A stretch of DNA of 64,000 nucleotides from Bacilli bacterium (GTDB lineage: Bacteria > Bacillota_I > Bacilli_A > RFN20 > DUOF01), in NCBI GenBank assembly GCA_017517765.1, contig JAFWYE010000006.1:310001-374000 (forward strand), in the 5' to 3' direction. Numbering within the stretch: the first letter of the stretch is position 1; every line of letters starts with the position of its first letter. Under the pieces are notes generated by a model. That model was not told where the DNA came from, did not search any database, and was given only the letters and a program-made list of their open reading frames with translations. The position numbers and the translations under genes were made by a program. Positions 1 through 7,239 of the stretch are shown piece by piece.

Positions 1-1350
1 AGCTTTTTCATAATCTTTTGAAGTTCCTCTTCCCCACGAGCACATATTACCCATATTACATTGAGCAGGAGCATGTCCTAAATTAGCGGCCTTAGTATAA
101 TATTCCACCGCTTTTTTATAATCAACTTCTACAGATTGACCAACCTCATACATATATCCAATAGAGCACATAGCATATCTATCATTTAAATCTGCAGCCT
201 TCATATAAAGTTCAAAAGCTCTTGGATAATCTTTATCTACTCCATTACCTTGATAGTAAATATCAGCAAGATTACAAATACAAGCTACATCACCAACTTC
301 AACTCCCTTTGAATACCAAAAAATAGACTTATTTATGTCTCTTACAGATTCTTCTTTTGCATAACAAAGTCCTAAATTAAAGTAAGCATGTTGGTATCCT
401 TGATTAGCAGACATTTCATATAATTCTACTGCTCTTAAAACATTTCTTTCTATACCTTTTCCCATGATATACATAAATGCTAAATTTGCTTGTCCTCTAG
501 GATATTGAGCATTTGCAGCTCTTGCATACCATTCAACTGCTTTTGCATTATCCACTTCTACTCCAATACCCTTTTCATAACAATAACCAACATCACATTG
601 AGCTCTTCTATGATCTTTATTAGCAGCCTTTAAACAAAACTCAAATCCAACGCTATCATTTTGTTCTACTCCTATACCTCTAAAATAGCAGTCTGCTAAA
701 TTATATTCTGCAAATTTATTTCCTTGATTAGCAGAGAAAGTATACAGTTGTATTGCCTTTTCAACGTTTTTTTCTACTCCTCTACCATCTTGATAACATT
801 CTCCCAAAAGATTTTGAGCACCTGCATGTCCAGCATCAGCTGCTTTGGTATATAGTTCAATAGCCTTCTTTAAATCAACTTCTACCCCAATACCACGATC
901 ATAACAAAGAGCTAAATCATAAGTTGCATATATTTCTCCTTGTTCAGAAGCTTTTGTATACCAATACACTGCCTCTACATCATTTTTTTCTACACCTACT
1001 CCACCTTCATAAGAAAAACCAACAGCACATTGAGCTTTAGCATGTCCTTCTTTAGCAGCTTCTAAATAAATTTCAAACGCTTTAGTATAATCTATTGCTA
1101 TTCCATCACCATAATAATAAGCATCACCCAAATAACATTTTGCTCTTAACGAACCATTTGCTATTGCAGTGTTTATCCATTCTAAAGCCTTTTGATAATC
1201 TCTTTCAACATCTCTACCAGTTTGATACTTTATAACTAGTGCACATTGAGCATATACATCTCCACTAACTGCAAGATCATAAACCTCATTAAAAGACTTA
1301 CTAATAAGTCCTCCTACTAATCTTTCTTCCTCTAAAAAACTCATTGCCAT
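1..1350 (-). CDS. Sel1-repeat (TPR-like) protein, C-terminus beyond the window
   Basis: The frame is open from an ATG at 1350 to the window edge, giving at least 450 residues and no stop, so the C-terminus is missing. The start follows a GGAGG about 10 nt upstream. Apart from a short N-terminal segment, the protein consists of roughly twelve ~36-residue Sel1-like repeats with the consensus A-x-x-x-Y-x-K-A-A-x-x-G-x-x-x-A-Q-x-x-L-G-x-x-Y-x-x-G-x-G-V-E. Sel1 repeats form alpha-solenoids that act as protein-binding scaffolds. No signal peptide or membrane segment is visible, so it is probably cytoplasmic. The partner is unknown. A second Sel1 protein lies at 59564-60772. Confidence 0.85.
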   Translation of the reverse strand, partial: MAMSFLEEERLVGGLISKSFNEVYDLAVSGDVYAQCALVIKYQTGRDVERDYQKALEWINTAIANGSLRAKCYLGDAYYYGDGIAIDYTKAFEIYLEAAKEGHAKAQCAVGFSYEGGVGVEKNDVEAVYWYTKASEQGEIYATYDLALCYDRGIGVEVDLKKAIELYTKAADAGHAGAQNLLGECYQDGRGVEKNVEKAIQLYTFSANQGNKFAEYNLADCYFRGIGVEQNDSVGFEFCLKAANKDHRRAQCDVGYCYEKGIGVEVDNAKAVEWYARAANAQYPRGQANLAFMYIMGKGIERNVLRAVELYEMSANQGYQHAYFNLGLCYAKEESVRDINKSIFWYSKGVEVGDVACICNLADIYYQGNGVDKDYPRAFELYMKAADLNDRYAMCSIGYMYEVGQSVEVDYKKAVEYYTKAANLGHAPAQCNMGNMCSWGRGTSKDYEKA

Positions 1351-1410
1351 ATATTTATCCTCCAATGTTCTTATAATTAAAGAATATCACATTATCTAAT
1401 TTTTAATATA

Positions 1411-1440
1411 AAAAAGAGTTACTTTAGTAACCCTTTTTTT
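1411..1440 (-). terminator. intrinsic terminator after cotJC
   Basis: On the minus strand a 7-bp stem (GGGTTAC/GTAACTC, one G-T wobble) with a TAAA loop is followed by a run of T. It overlaps the last codons of cotJC. Confidence 0.75.
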
Positions 1441-1981
1441 CATATTCCTCATATAATTCTTTAAATCTGTTAAAATGTACTATCTCTCTTTGCCTTAAAA
1501 ATAGCAATATTCCAATTACATCTTTATCATCACACAAGTTTATGAGATATTCATAAGTTGCTCTAGCTTTTTGCTCAGCAGCCATATCTTCACTCAAATT
1601 AGCAAGAACATCTTGCATAGACTCTATATAAGCAACAGTAAATGGTTCTCCTGTAGAACTACTTGGATATATAGCCAATCCTTTTTGTGCATATATTGGA
1701 TCAAAACCCGCTTCTTTTATCTCCTCAATTGTGGCACCTTCTGTAAGTTGCTTTAACATTGTACTTATAATTTCTACATGTCCTAATTCTTCTGTAGCGA
1801 TATCACTCAGTAATGCCTTTCCTTTTTGATCAGGCATAGAAAAGCTTTGTGATAAGTATCTAAGTGAAGCTGCTAGTTCACCATTTGGACCACCAAGTTG
1901 AGTTAATAAATCTTTAGCAAACTTTAGGTTCCTTCGCTTTATATTTACTGGATATTCTAATCTTTTTTCATACATAAACAT
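1424..1981 (-). CDS. cotJC: CotJC-like spore coat protein, manganese-catalase family
   Basis: This 185-aa ferritin-like four-helix protein matches CotJC in length (about 190 aa) and in landmark segments: GELAASLRYL, ATEELGHVE, AAEQKARATYEYL and REIVHFNRF. These carry the Glu and His residues that ligate the di-manganese centre in manganese catalases. In Bacillus CotJC belongs to the CotJ group of the spore coat. The ATG at 1981 has AGGGGG 9 nt upstream; a second in-frame ATG lies at 1975. Three bases separate it from the upstream cotJB-like gene, so the two are probably co-transcribed. Catalase activity is inferred from the family. Confidence 0.9.
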   Translation of the reverse strand: MFMYEKRLEYPVNIKRRNLKFAKDLLTQLGGPNGELAASLRYLSQSFSMPDQKGKALLSDIATEELGHVEIISTMLKQLTEGATIEEIKEAGFDPIYAQKGLAIYPSSSTGEPFTVAYIESMQDVLANLSEDMAAEQKARATYEYLINLCDDKDVIGILLFLRQREIVHFNRFKELYEEYEKKGY

Positions 1982-1984
1982 AAA

Positions 1985-2452
1985 TTAATTCCCCCTTACC
2001 CAAGGGAATTTACCCTCTAACCATTCATATGTATCATTTTTATTTGAATGAAAACTATTAAGTGGATAATACATTTTTTCAAAATCCACTACCTTTTTAT
2101 AATACTTATCCCTTGTTTCATTAAATAATCTTAATGCTTCTTTATCGCTAGGATGAGTATCTAAATATAAACCTAAATCAGTCAAATAAAAGCCATACAT
2201 TTGTATCTCCAATAAAAGTCTATCCCTATCATTGTTTACACTTATATTTCCAGGAATATAATTCTTATAAGCTTTATATGTACTTTTTTCAATATTTCCT
2301 TTTATAAATCCTTCATTTTCATTAGTAAAAATAACTCTATTATTTCTGTTGTATGCATATTCAGGATAGTTTATATTATTATAATTTTCACAACAATTTT
2401 CACTTGAACAATTATCACAATTAACTAATCCCATATAATATAATTCATTCAT
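1985..2452 (-). CDS. CotJB spore-coat protein with CotJA-like N-terminus
   Basis: The C-terminal ~80 of 155 residues match the CotJB family (LLLEIQMYGFYLTDLGLYLDTHP, followed by ALRLFNETRDKY and a tryptophan-containing end). The N-terminal half has a cysteine-rich patch (NCDNCSSENCC) and a stretch, EGFIKGNIEKSTYKAYKNY, that resembles the CotJA core where short coat proteins read G-x-x-x-P-x-L-Y-x-P-Y. Family CotJB proteins are usually under 100 aa, so this looks like a CotJA-CotJB fusion. The ATG at 2452 is preceded by GGGAGG at 8 nt; a GTG at 2467 sits upstream of that SD and is unlikely. It is followed directly by cotJC. Confidence 0.75.
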   Translation of the reverse strand: MNELYYMGLVNCDNCSSENCCENYNNINYPEYAYNRNNRVIFTNENEGFIKGNIEKSTYKAYKNYIPGNISVNNDRDRLLLEIQMYGFYLTDLGLYLDTHPSDKEALRLFNETRDKYYKKVVDFEKMYYPLNSFHSNKNDTYEWLEGKFPWVRGN

Positions 2453-2518
2453 TTTTCTTCCTCCCACAAAAGTGTATGAATAAAAACAAATGATACTTGG
2501 GCATTAAACTATCAAATA

Positions 2519-2544
2519 TAAAAAAGTGGATTATAAATCCACTT
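2519..2544 (-). terminator. intrinsic terminator after the DUF362 gene
   Basis: Inverted repeat AAGTGGAT/ATCCACTT with a short AT loop, followed by T6 on the minus strand, immediately downstream of the stop at 2546. Confidence 0.75.
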
Positions 2545-2545
2545 A

Positions 2546-3409
2546 TTAATCAATATTTATAAGTTCATATTCAACATTTCCATATCCAAGTTTATATGCA
2601 GATTCAATTGTATGAACTCCATTTCTAGATTCTATTCTCTCTATTAATTCTTCTTTTCCAGGATCATCAGAATTATAAACTAAATCTATACATGCCTTAT
2701 CAATAGCAATAGGATCACTAGATATTAGTACCCCAATATCTTTCATACATGGATCATGTGCTTTAGCACAACAATCGCAATCAACAGACATATTCTTCAT
2801 TACATTAATATACACTATATTTTCCTTAAAATAATCCACAATGCTTCCTGCAGCATCGGCCATTGCCTCTAAAAACTCATCATGATTAGATCCCCAAAAA
2901 TTATCCGGATTACCTGTTCCATGAATATATGCTTTACCATATGAAGAAGCAAGCCCTATTGATAGTTGTTTTATAGCTCCTCCATATCCACCCATTGGAT
3001 GTCCTTTAAAGTGAGATAAAACTAGCATTGAATCATATTTTTCAATATTTTTACCAACATAGTTTTTATTTATAACTTTGTAATTATTGATACTTAGCTC
3101 TAAATCGGGCCCTTTTTCATCAAGCAAATCCAACTTAAACATATCCCAACCATGTTTTTTTAATGTTTCTAGATGCTTTTCACTAGTATTTCTACCGCCT
3201 TCATATGCTGTATTACACTCAACAACTGTACCATCAACCGCTTCAATTATATTCTTCCAAAAATCAGGCTTTAAAAAGTTTTGGTTCCCTGGTTCTCCAG
3301 AGTGAACCTTAACACATACATTTCCCTCTAATTTAACATTTAATTTTTCATATAATCGTACAATTGATTCCCCACTTATCTCTTTAGAAAAGTAAACTTT
3401 TGATTTCAT
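2546..3409 (-). CDS. DUF362 domain protein
   Basis: The 287-aa protein has the DUF362 pattern: an N-terminal VCVKVHSGEPG segment, a central SHFKGHPMGGYGGAIKQLSIGLAS signature, and a C-terminal ISSDPIAIDKACIDLV. A four-cysteine cluster (DCDCCAKAHDPC) sits near residue 212, where related proteins often carry an iron-sulfur module; a full 2x[4Fe-4S] ferredoxin domain is absent. The biochemical role of the family is unknown, and redox or metal binding is inferred from the cysteines. It starts just upstream of nothing else on its strand but shares the local run with the Nudix gene at 3418 (8 bp gap), so co-transcription is likely. Confidence 0.8.
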   Translation of the reverse strand: MKSKVYFSKEISGESIVRLYEKLNVKLEGNVCVKVHSGEPGNQNFLKPDFWKNIIEAVDGTVVECNTAYEGGRNTSEKHLETLKKHGWDMFKLDLLDEKGPDLELSINNYKVINKNYVGKNIEKYDSMLVLSHFKGHPMGGYGGAIKQLSIGLASSYGKAYIHGTGNPDNFWGSNHDEFLEAMADAAGSIVDYFKENIVYINVMKNMSVDCDCCAKAHDPCMKDIGVLISSDPIAIDKACIDLVYNSDDPGKEELIERIESRNGVHTIESAYKLGYGNVEYELINID

Positions 3410-3417
3410 ATTAACTC

Positions 3418-3906
3418 CTAAATATATTCTTCTTTGTCTAGGTAAGTAGTAATGCCAAGTTTTTCTTTAGCAACTCTAGCTGCAGCCTCTACTTGAAGCT
3501 TACCAACTTCTCCCCACCCTAGTAGTTCTATTACTCTTGAAGGTGTTGTTAGCAACCTTTCATAAGTCTTACCATTGTCTGGATCAGGTTTAACTTCTCC
3601 AATTGTATCAATAATTGCAGTCATCCTAACTTGAGCGTATGGATCAGTTCCATTTTCTTCATCCACAAGTTGATATCCAACCATCACTGGCTCATAAATT
3701 GTAGTATTAACTTCCTCAACTAATTCTCTTTTTAATGTTTCTACTTTATCTTTATCGAAACTTTCAGGAGTACCTCCCGCTAGAGAATACTTTCCATCCT
3801 CTATTCTCATTAGCATTCTACCATCTTTAGTAAACACTAACCCATATACCTGTCTAATCTTTATATTTGCAGGTACCTCTCCATCAAACCATTTAAATGT
3901 TGCCAT
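3418..3906 (-). CDS. Nudix hydrolase
   Basis: The 162-aa protein has a recognisable Nudix core: GGTPESFDKDK followed by ETLKRELVEEVN, corresponding to the G...REUxEE part of the Nudix box that coordinates the metal. The spacing between the first G and RE is longer than in the canonical GX5EX7RE motif, and the first Glu is replaced by an acidic segment (PESFDKDK). Nudix enzymes hydrolyse nucleoside diphosphate-X compounds; the substrate here cannot be told. The start ATG has a GGAGGTGC-type SD. The downstream DUF362 gene begins 8 bp after its stop, suggesting one transcript. Confidence 0.85.
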   Translation of the reverse strand: MATFKWFDGEVPANIKIRQVYGLVFTKDGRMLMRIEDGKYSLAGGTPESFDKDKVETLKRELVEEVNTTIYEPVMVGYQLVDEENGTDPYAQVRMTAIIDTIGEVKPDPDNGKTYERLLTTPSRVIELLGWGEVGKLQVEAAARVAKEKLGITTYLDKEEYI

Positions 3907-3940
3907 ATATATGCACCTCCTATAGCAAGAAAATTATAAC

Positions 3941-3971
3941 AAAAAAAAGAGATAAGTCTATACTTATCTCT
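3941..3971 (-). terminator. intrinsic terminator after the HD gene at 4015
   Basis: Ten-base inverted repeat AGAGATAAGT/ACTTATCTCT followed by T8 on the minus strand. Confidence 0.85.
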
Positions 3972-4014
3972 ACTTTAATTAAATCTTACATTACCAACAT
4001 ACTAGTTAATATTT

Positions 4015-4677
4015 TTACTTTATTTTTCCTTTACTCACTTCATCAAATATTCCTGCTATATATAACTTACACATTTCCTCATTGTCTAATAAATTCCATA
4101 CAGCTTCTTGTTCTTTTCTAGTTTGAGGGATATTAAGCCAATATTTTACATACCCATTCTTACCAAACTTTTCATTTACAAATTCATAAACTCTATTAAT
4201 ATGACTCTCTCTATTTCTAAATGATTCATTTTTAATTCCATATTTTATAGGTCTAGAAAAAACTAAATACATTGTATTGTTTCTATCAGCATCTGCTACA
4301 ATTTTTCCATAAATACTTCTGGGTTCATACTCTAAATGAGAAGAGTGATCTTCTACAGCTTGAGCAATCATTTCTATAGTTTCTTTGTCATAAAATTTTT
4401 TTAATCCCACATCACTTCTAACAATGGTACCACTACTTTTAGCATGTCCTTCTCTACCCTTACTTATTCCAACATCATGATATGCCCCAACTACATAAGC
4501 AATTTCTAAATTCACATCATTACCTTGCTTAACTAATTCTTTTCCATATTCAACACAATTACTTGTAACAAACTTATAATGTGCCATACTATGAGCTTTA
4601 TCAAATCCTTTATATTGTGGTCTAATTTCGCTATTTATATAAGCCAATAAATCCTTTCTTATAAAATTTGTCTTCAT
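4015..4677 (-). CDS. HD-domain phosphohydrolase
   Basis: The 220-aa protein carries HD-superfamily metal-binding motifs in order: an early His (KAHSMAHYKFV), the HD doublet in GAYHDVGISKG, a following His in EGHAKSSG, EDHSS, and a late Asp in VADADRNN. These ligate the divalent metal in phosphohydrolases acting on nucleotides or phosphodiesters; the substrate is unknown. The ATG at 4677 is preceded by AAGGAGGG, so longer versions starting upstream are unlikely. It has its own terminator at 3941-3971. Five other HD proteins occur in this window (26347, 27660, 36639, 41200, 54509). Confidence 0.85.
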   Translation of the reverse strand: MKTNFIRKDLLAYINSEIRPQYKGFDKAHSMAHYKFVTSNCVEYGKELVKQGNDVNLEIAYVVGAYHDVGISKGREGHAKSSGTIVRSDVGLKKFYDKETIEMIAQAVEDHSSHLEYEPRSIYGKIVADADRNNTMYLVFSRPIKYGIKNESFRNRESHINRVYEFVNEKFGKNGYVKYWLNIPQTRKEQEAVWNLLDNEEMCKLYIAGIFDEVSKGKIK

Positions 4678-4770
4678 TGTATCCCTCCTTACTTTAAAAT
4701 ATCTTAACACATCTATTAAATATAGTTTTAAAAATAAACTCTTGTCTAAAAAAATCTACTTAAATTCGAT

Positions 4771-4800
4771 AAAAAAGAGTGAATCACTCACTCTCTTTTT
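4771..4800 (-). terminator. intrinsic terminator after the YwaF-like gene
   Basis: AGAGTGA/TCACTCT stem with a 5-nt loop and T6 on the minus strand, overlapping the stop codon. Confidence 0.8.
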
Positions 4801-5857
4801 AATTGATTTTCCAATACCCTCCATTACCAGGACCTACTCTTTCAAGTTTACCAATTTCCTTTAAACGTTTAATATGCTTATCTAACTCTGCATCTGTTAA
4901 TTTAGAATCTATTGCTATTTGTTTCTTTGAAGCCTTAGGATTTTTTTCAATAACTTCTAAAACTCTATGTTCAACACTAGATAATCCATCTTGATTAGAC
5001 TTGGAACTAACTATTGGAGTTATCTCTCCTTCATGAAGAATTTTTTCTATTCCCAAATCTTCATGACTCAATTTATCAAGAGCAGATTCTATATCTAAAT
5101 CCATATCCACTGCTTCTTTCTTTTCTTTCTTCCTTGTAAATAAATTTATAAAATAGAACATAAATATATAAACAATTAATATACCACCATATAAGTATTG
5201 ATATGGGAAACTAAGTTTTAATTCTAATGGATCATTTCTCATATACATGTAATCAGCTCCTGGAAATATCACCCAGTTTAAAAGTGCTCCATAAGCAAAC
5301 ATAACTATCACACATAAATAAGTTTGCCAAATCTTTTTAAATCTAAACTCCACTATTCTTAAACTCATAAGAGAAATAGCCAGTGTAAACCCAATCATAT
5401 GAGATACAGTACTATATACGTTAGAGAATCCCATATATTGTTGATGTATGCCAACTGCTGGATAAAGCAAGAATGCTAGTGTAGATAATAATCCCATAAT
5501 TGTACTAAATCTTAATAGCATTTTATTTCTAAAGAATATTCCTACAATAAATGTCCATACCACAACTGAACACATATGCATTGGAAGAATAGTTTCGGTT
5601 ACACTCTTTAATGTATATGTATCAGCAAACCATAAATCGACAACTCTTGAAGATATTTCAAAAAGTAATAGAATGGATGCCGCAAAATATAAAAATATAC
5701 TTTTTGCTAAATTGCTTCTTTTTCTAAACAAGAAGTACACCCCAATACAAAGTAAAACCGTAGTCACTAGCATTATGATATGTCTAGTTCCATATAAATA
5801 TTCGCTTTTATCCAATACTGGATTATTTTCATTTGATAACCACTCGATAAAGGTCAT
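4799..5857 (-). CDS. YwaF-like integral membrane protein with C-terminal winged-helix domain
   Basis: The first ~245 residues resemble the YwaF/TIGR02206 family: about six hydrophobic helices with conserved YGTRH near the start, LPMHMCSV in the middle, and HMIGF and Q-Y-L-Y later. After a basic cytosolic linker (RKKEKKEA) comes an acidic region. The last ~70 residues (HRVLEVIEKNPKASKKQIA, then GKLERVGPGNGGYW) look like a winged-helix DNA-binding module. YwaF proteins are normally only ~230-240 aa, so the cytosolic tail is an addition and suggests a membrane-anchored regulator. The ATG at 5857 has GGGGTGG upstream; the GTG at 5866 lies inside that SD. Confidence 0.75.
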   Translation of the reverse strand: MTFIEWLSNENNPVLDKSEYLYGTRHIIMLVTTVLLCIGVYFLFRKRSNLAKSIFLYFAASILLLFEISSRVVDLWFADTYTLKSVTETILPMHMCSVVVWTFIVGIFFRNKMLLRFSTIMGLLSTLAFLLYPAVGIHQQYMGFSNVYSTVSHMIGFTLAISLMSLRIVEFRFKKIWQTYLCVIVMFAYGALLNWVIFPGADYMYMRNDPLELKLSFPYQYLYGGILIVYIFMFYFINLFTRKKEKKEAVDMDLDIESALDKLSHEDLGIEKILHEGEITPIVSSKSNQDGLSSVEHRVLEVIEKNPKASKKQIAIDSKLTDAELDKHIKRLKEIGKLERVGPGNGGYWKIN

Positions 5858-5908
5858 AAATACCACCCCATAATTTAATTATAAAACAAATTTCTTAATA
5901 AATATAAT

Positions 5909-5936
5909 TTGACAAGTATTTTTTTTGATATATAAT
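5909..5936 (+). promoter_or_regulatory. strong sigma-A promoter for the XRE gene/RNA region
   Basis: TTGACA at 5909-5914, a 16-nt T-rich spacer, and TATAAT at 5931-5936, perfect matches to both consensus boxes. Transcription would begin near 5943, giving a ~135-nt leader before the XRE start codon. Confidence 0.8.
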
Positions 5937-5942
5937 CATAAT

Positions 5943-6077
5943 CGTAGTTTATCTAAGTGAGTATAGGTAAAAGATTATCCTTGAAAACCGATTGGTATAG
6001 GACCAATTATTGGTAGAATGTAAACTTGGCCATAGCTTGCCATGTGAAAGCATTGCAAATTGAAGGAGGATATGAAA
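5943..6077 (+). promoter_or_regulatory. structured 5' leader of the XRE gene
   Basis: About 135 nt lie between the predicted transcription start and the XRE ATG, unusually long for this compact genome. The leader holds an ATTGGT/ACCAAT hairpin (about 5991-6006), a further ATTGGT copy, and a TGGC/GCCA pair near 6030-6040. The ATTGGT element is complementary to ACCAAT in the two identical hairpin loops of the downstream RNA region. No open reading frame is convincing here. A regulatory role is inference. Confidence 0.45.
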
Positions 6078-6299
6078 ATGTTACCAGTTATTGACTTAGT
6101 TAAGACTGGTAATAATATTAAGAGTCTTTTGGCTCAAAATAATATATCAGTCACAAAACTACAAGATATATTAGGATTTACTTCTCCTCAAGCAATCTAC
6201 AAATGGTTCTGGGGACAAAGTTTACCTAGTGTAGATAACCTAGTTATCTTAGCTAGCATCCTACATGTATCAATAGAGGACATCCTTGTAATAGAGTGA
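6078..6299 (+). CDS. small XRE-family helix-turn-helix regulator
   Basis: The 73-aa protein is a single Cro/C1-type HTH: KLQDILGFTSPQAIYKW forms the turn and recognition helix and SLPSVDNLVILASILHVSIEDIL completes the five-helix fold. It contains no other domain. The ATG at 6078 sits 8 nt after AAGGAGG; the ATG at 6072 and TTG at 6060 are too close to or upstream of the SD. It is one of only three long plus-strand genes. It is preceded by a consensus promoter and long leader and followed by a terminator and then a ~0.8 kb structured non-coding stretch. It may regulate itself or the adjacent RNA; that is inference. Confidence 0.85.
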   Translation: MLPVIDLVKTGNNIKSLLAQNNISVTKLQDILGFTSPQAIYKWFWGQSLPSVDNLVILASILHVSIEDILVIE

Positions 6300-6311
6300 T
6301 GTCCTTTTTTT
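6278..6311 (+). terminator. intrinsic terminator overlapping the XRE stop codon
   Basis: GGACATC (6278-6284) pairs with GATGTCC (6298-6304), followed by T7. The stop codon TGA at 6297-6299 lies within it. Confidence 0.85.
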
Positions 6312-6382
6312 GTTAAAAGGTATTAAACTAACGGTTTAATGTTTTTATTTTTATTTAATGTTACTATATAGCCAGTTGATCT

Positions 6383-6412
6383 TTGAAAAATAAATATATT
6401 GGTAACTTTAAT
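6383..6412 (+). promoter_or_regulatory. possible promoter of the large RNA
   Basis: TTGAAA at 6383-6388, an 18-nt spacer and TTTAAT at 6407-6412 give four and five consensus matches. Start would be near 6419. It is much weaker than the promoter at 5909, so readthrough from that promoter is an alternative. Confidence 0.35.
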
Positions 6413-6418
6413 CTTAAT

Positions 6419-7239
6419 GCTTACGTTAAAAAGTAGCCTATAACACGTTTCCAAAAGACACGTCATTAGCTCAAAAGGCGAGGGATAGGAGTTGTACTTA
6501 TTAACAAGAATACATTGATAATATCGCTTGTTCTTAGTAGATGTGAGGGTAGCGCCTTAAACACTATAGGGTACAAGAATTTGCTGTTGATGGGGAGTCA
6601 TGCCCCTATAAAAGTGGTATTAGTTGTATGCGGAAATCGGCAAACGGAATTCAAAGAAAAGAAGATGTCTTTTTATGGGTAACCAATCCCATAACTTCAC
6701 CAAACCTCTAATGTCGGCCAACATTAGAGAGAAGTTTCGAATAATAAGTTACATAATCTATCATTGAGTGACTTCGAACACCACTCCATCACAAAATGTG
6801 ATGTACACTAATGTCCTTGCTTGGGATAAGTGGCATATAGACAGGCATGAAAAAACCTCACTAGCTTGTCAAAGCGAGTTTATATGGCAAAGGTAGATTG
6901 TGCGACTAGTTCCAAATTGTGATCCGGCAAAGGGATTATTATGATTCGACCCAGAACATAGTAATCCAAGTATTTGCTATTGTGGCTGTTGAAATGGGTA
7001 AAACCATGTATAAGGATGAGACAATAAGGGGAAGGCATAAACCAGCCAACGGTATAGGGTTATCGCTAAACTGTGAAAATATTTCTGTTCTAAAGCCCGT
7101 GTTCTTGTGAGTAACCAATCTCACCAGGGAAACCTGTTCAATGAATAATTCGGTTAGTAATGATACTTGTAGGTAAATAAATAAACCCTACCCAATATAT
7201 TTATTTATTTTTAAAAGAGGGTTTTCTCCCTCTTTTTTT
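6419..7239 (+). ncRNA. candidate large structured non-coding RNA (~820 nt)
   Basis: About 820 nt without a credible gene; the base composition is visibly less AT-rich than other gaps. Short perfect helices abound: 6673-6694 (7 bp), 6706-6729 (9 bp, CTCTAATGT/ACATTAGAG), 6787-6803 (7 bp), 7107-7124 (5 bp), 7125-7136 (4 bp with a GAAA tetraloop), and long-range AAGGCG (6475) with CGCCTT (6553). The hairpins at 6673 and 7107 have different stems but the same 8-nt loop UAACCAAU. The region ends in an intrinsic terminator at 7213-7239. Size, gene-free nature and complex folding recall ornate RNAs such as GOLLD (about 800 nt) or ROOL (about 600 nt). I cannot assign a family from memory. Strand is inferred from the promoter and terminator. 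Confidence 0.65.
7213..7239. terminator. bidirectional terminator between the RNA and the esterase gene
   Basis: AGAGGG/CCCTCT stem with a TTTTCT loop followed by T7 on the plus strand and by TTTTA on the minus strand. It can end both the plus-strand RNA and the minus-strand gene ending at 7238. Confidence 0.8.

Noticed and set aside
6060..6077. Earlier TTG start for the XRE gene
   Set aside because: The TTG at 6060 lies upstream of the AAGGAGG itself, so the ATG at 6078 is the best-spaced start.
6919..7110. Plus-strand 63-codon ORF inside the structured RNA
   Set aside because: It lacks an SD and coding-like composition, and overlaps RNA helices; treated as chance.
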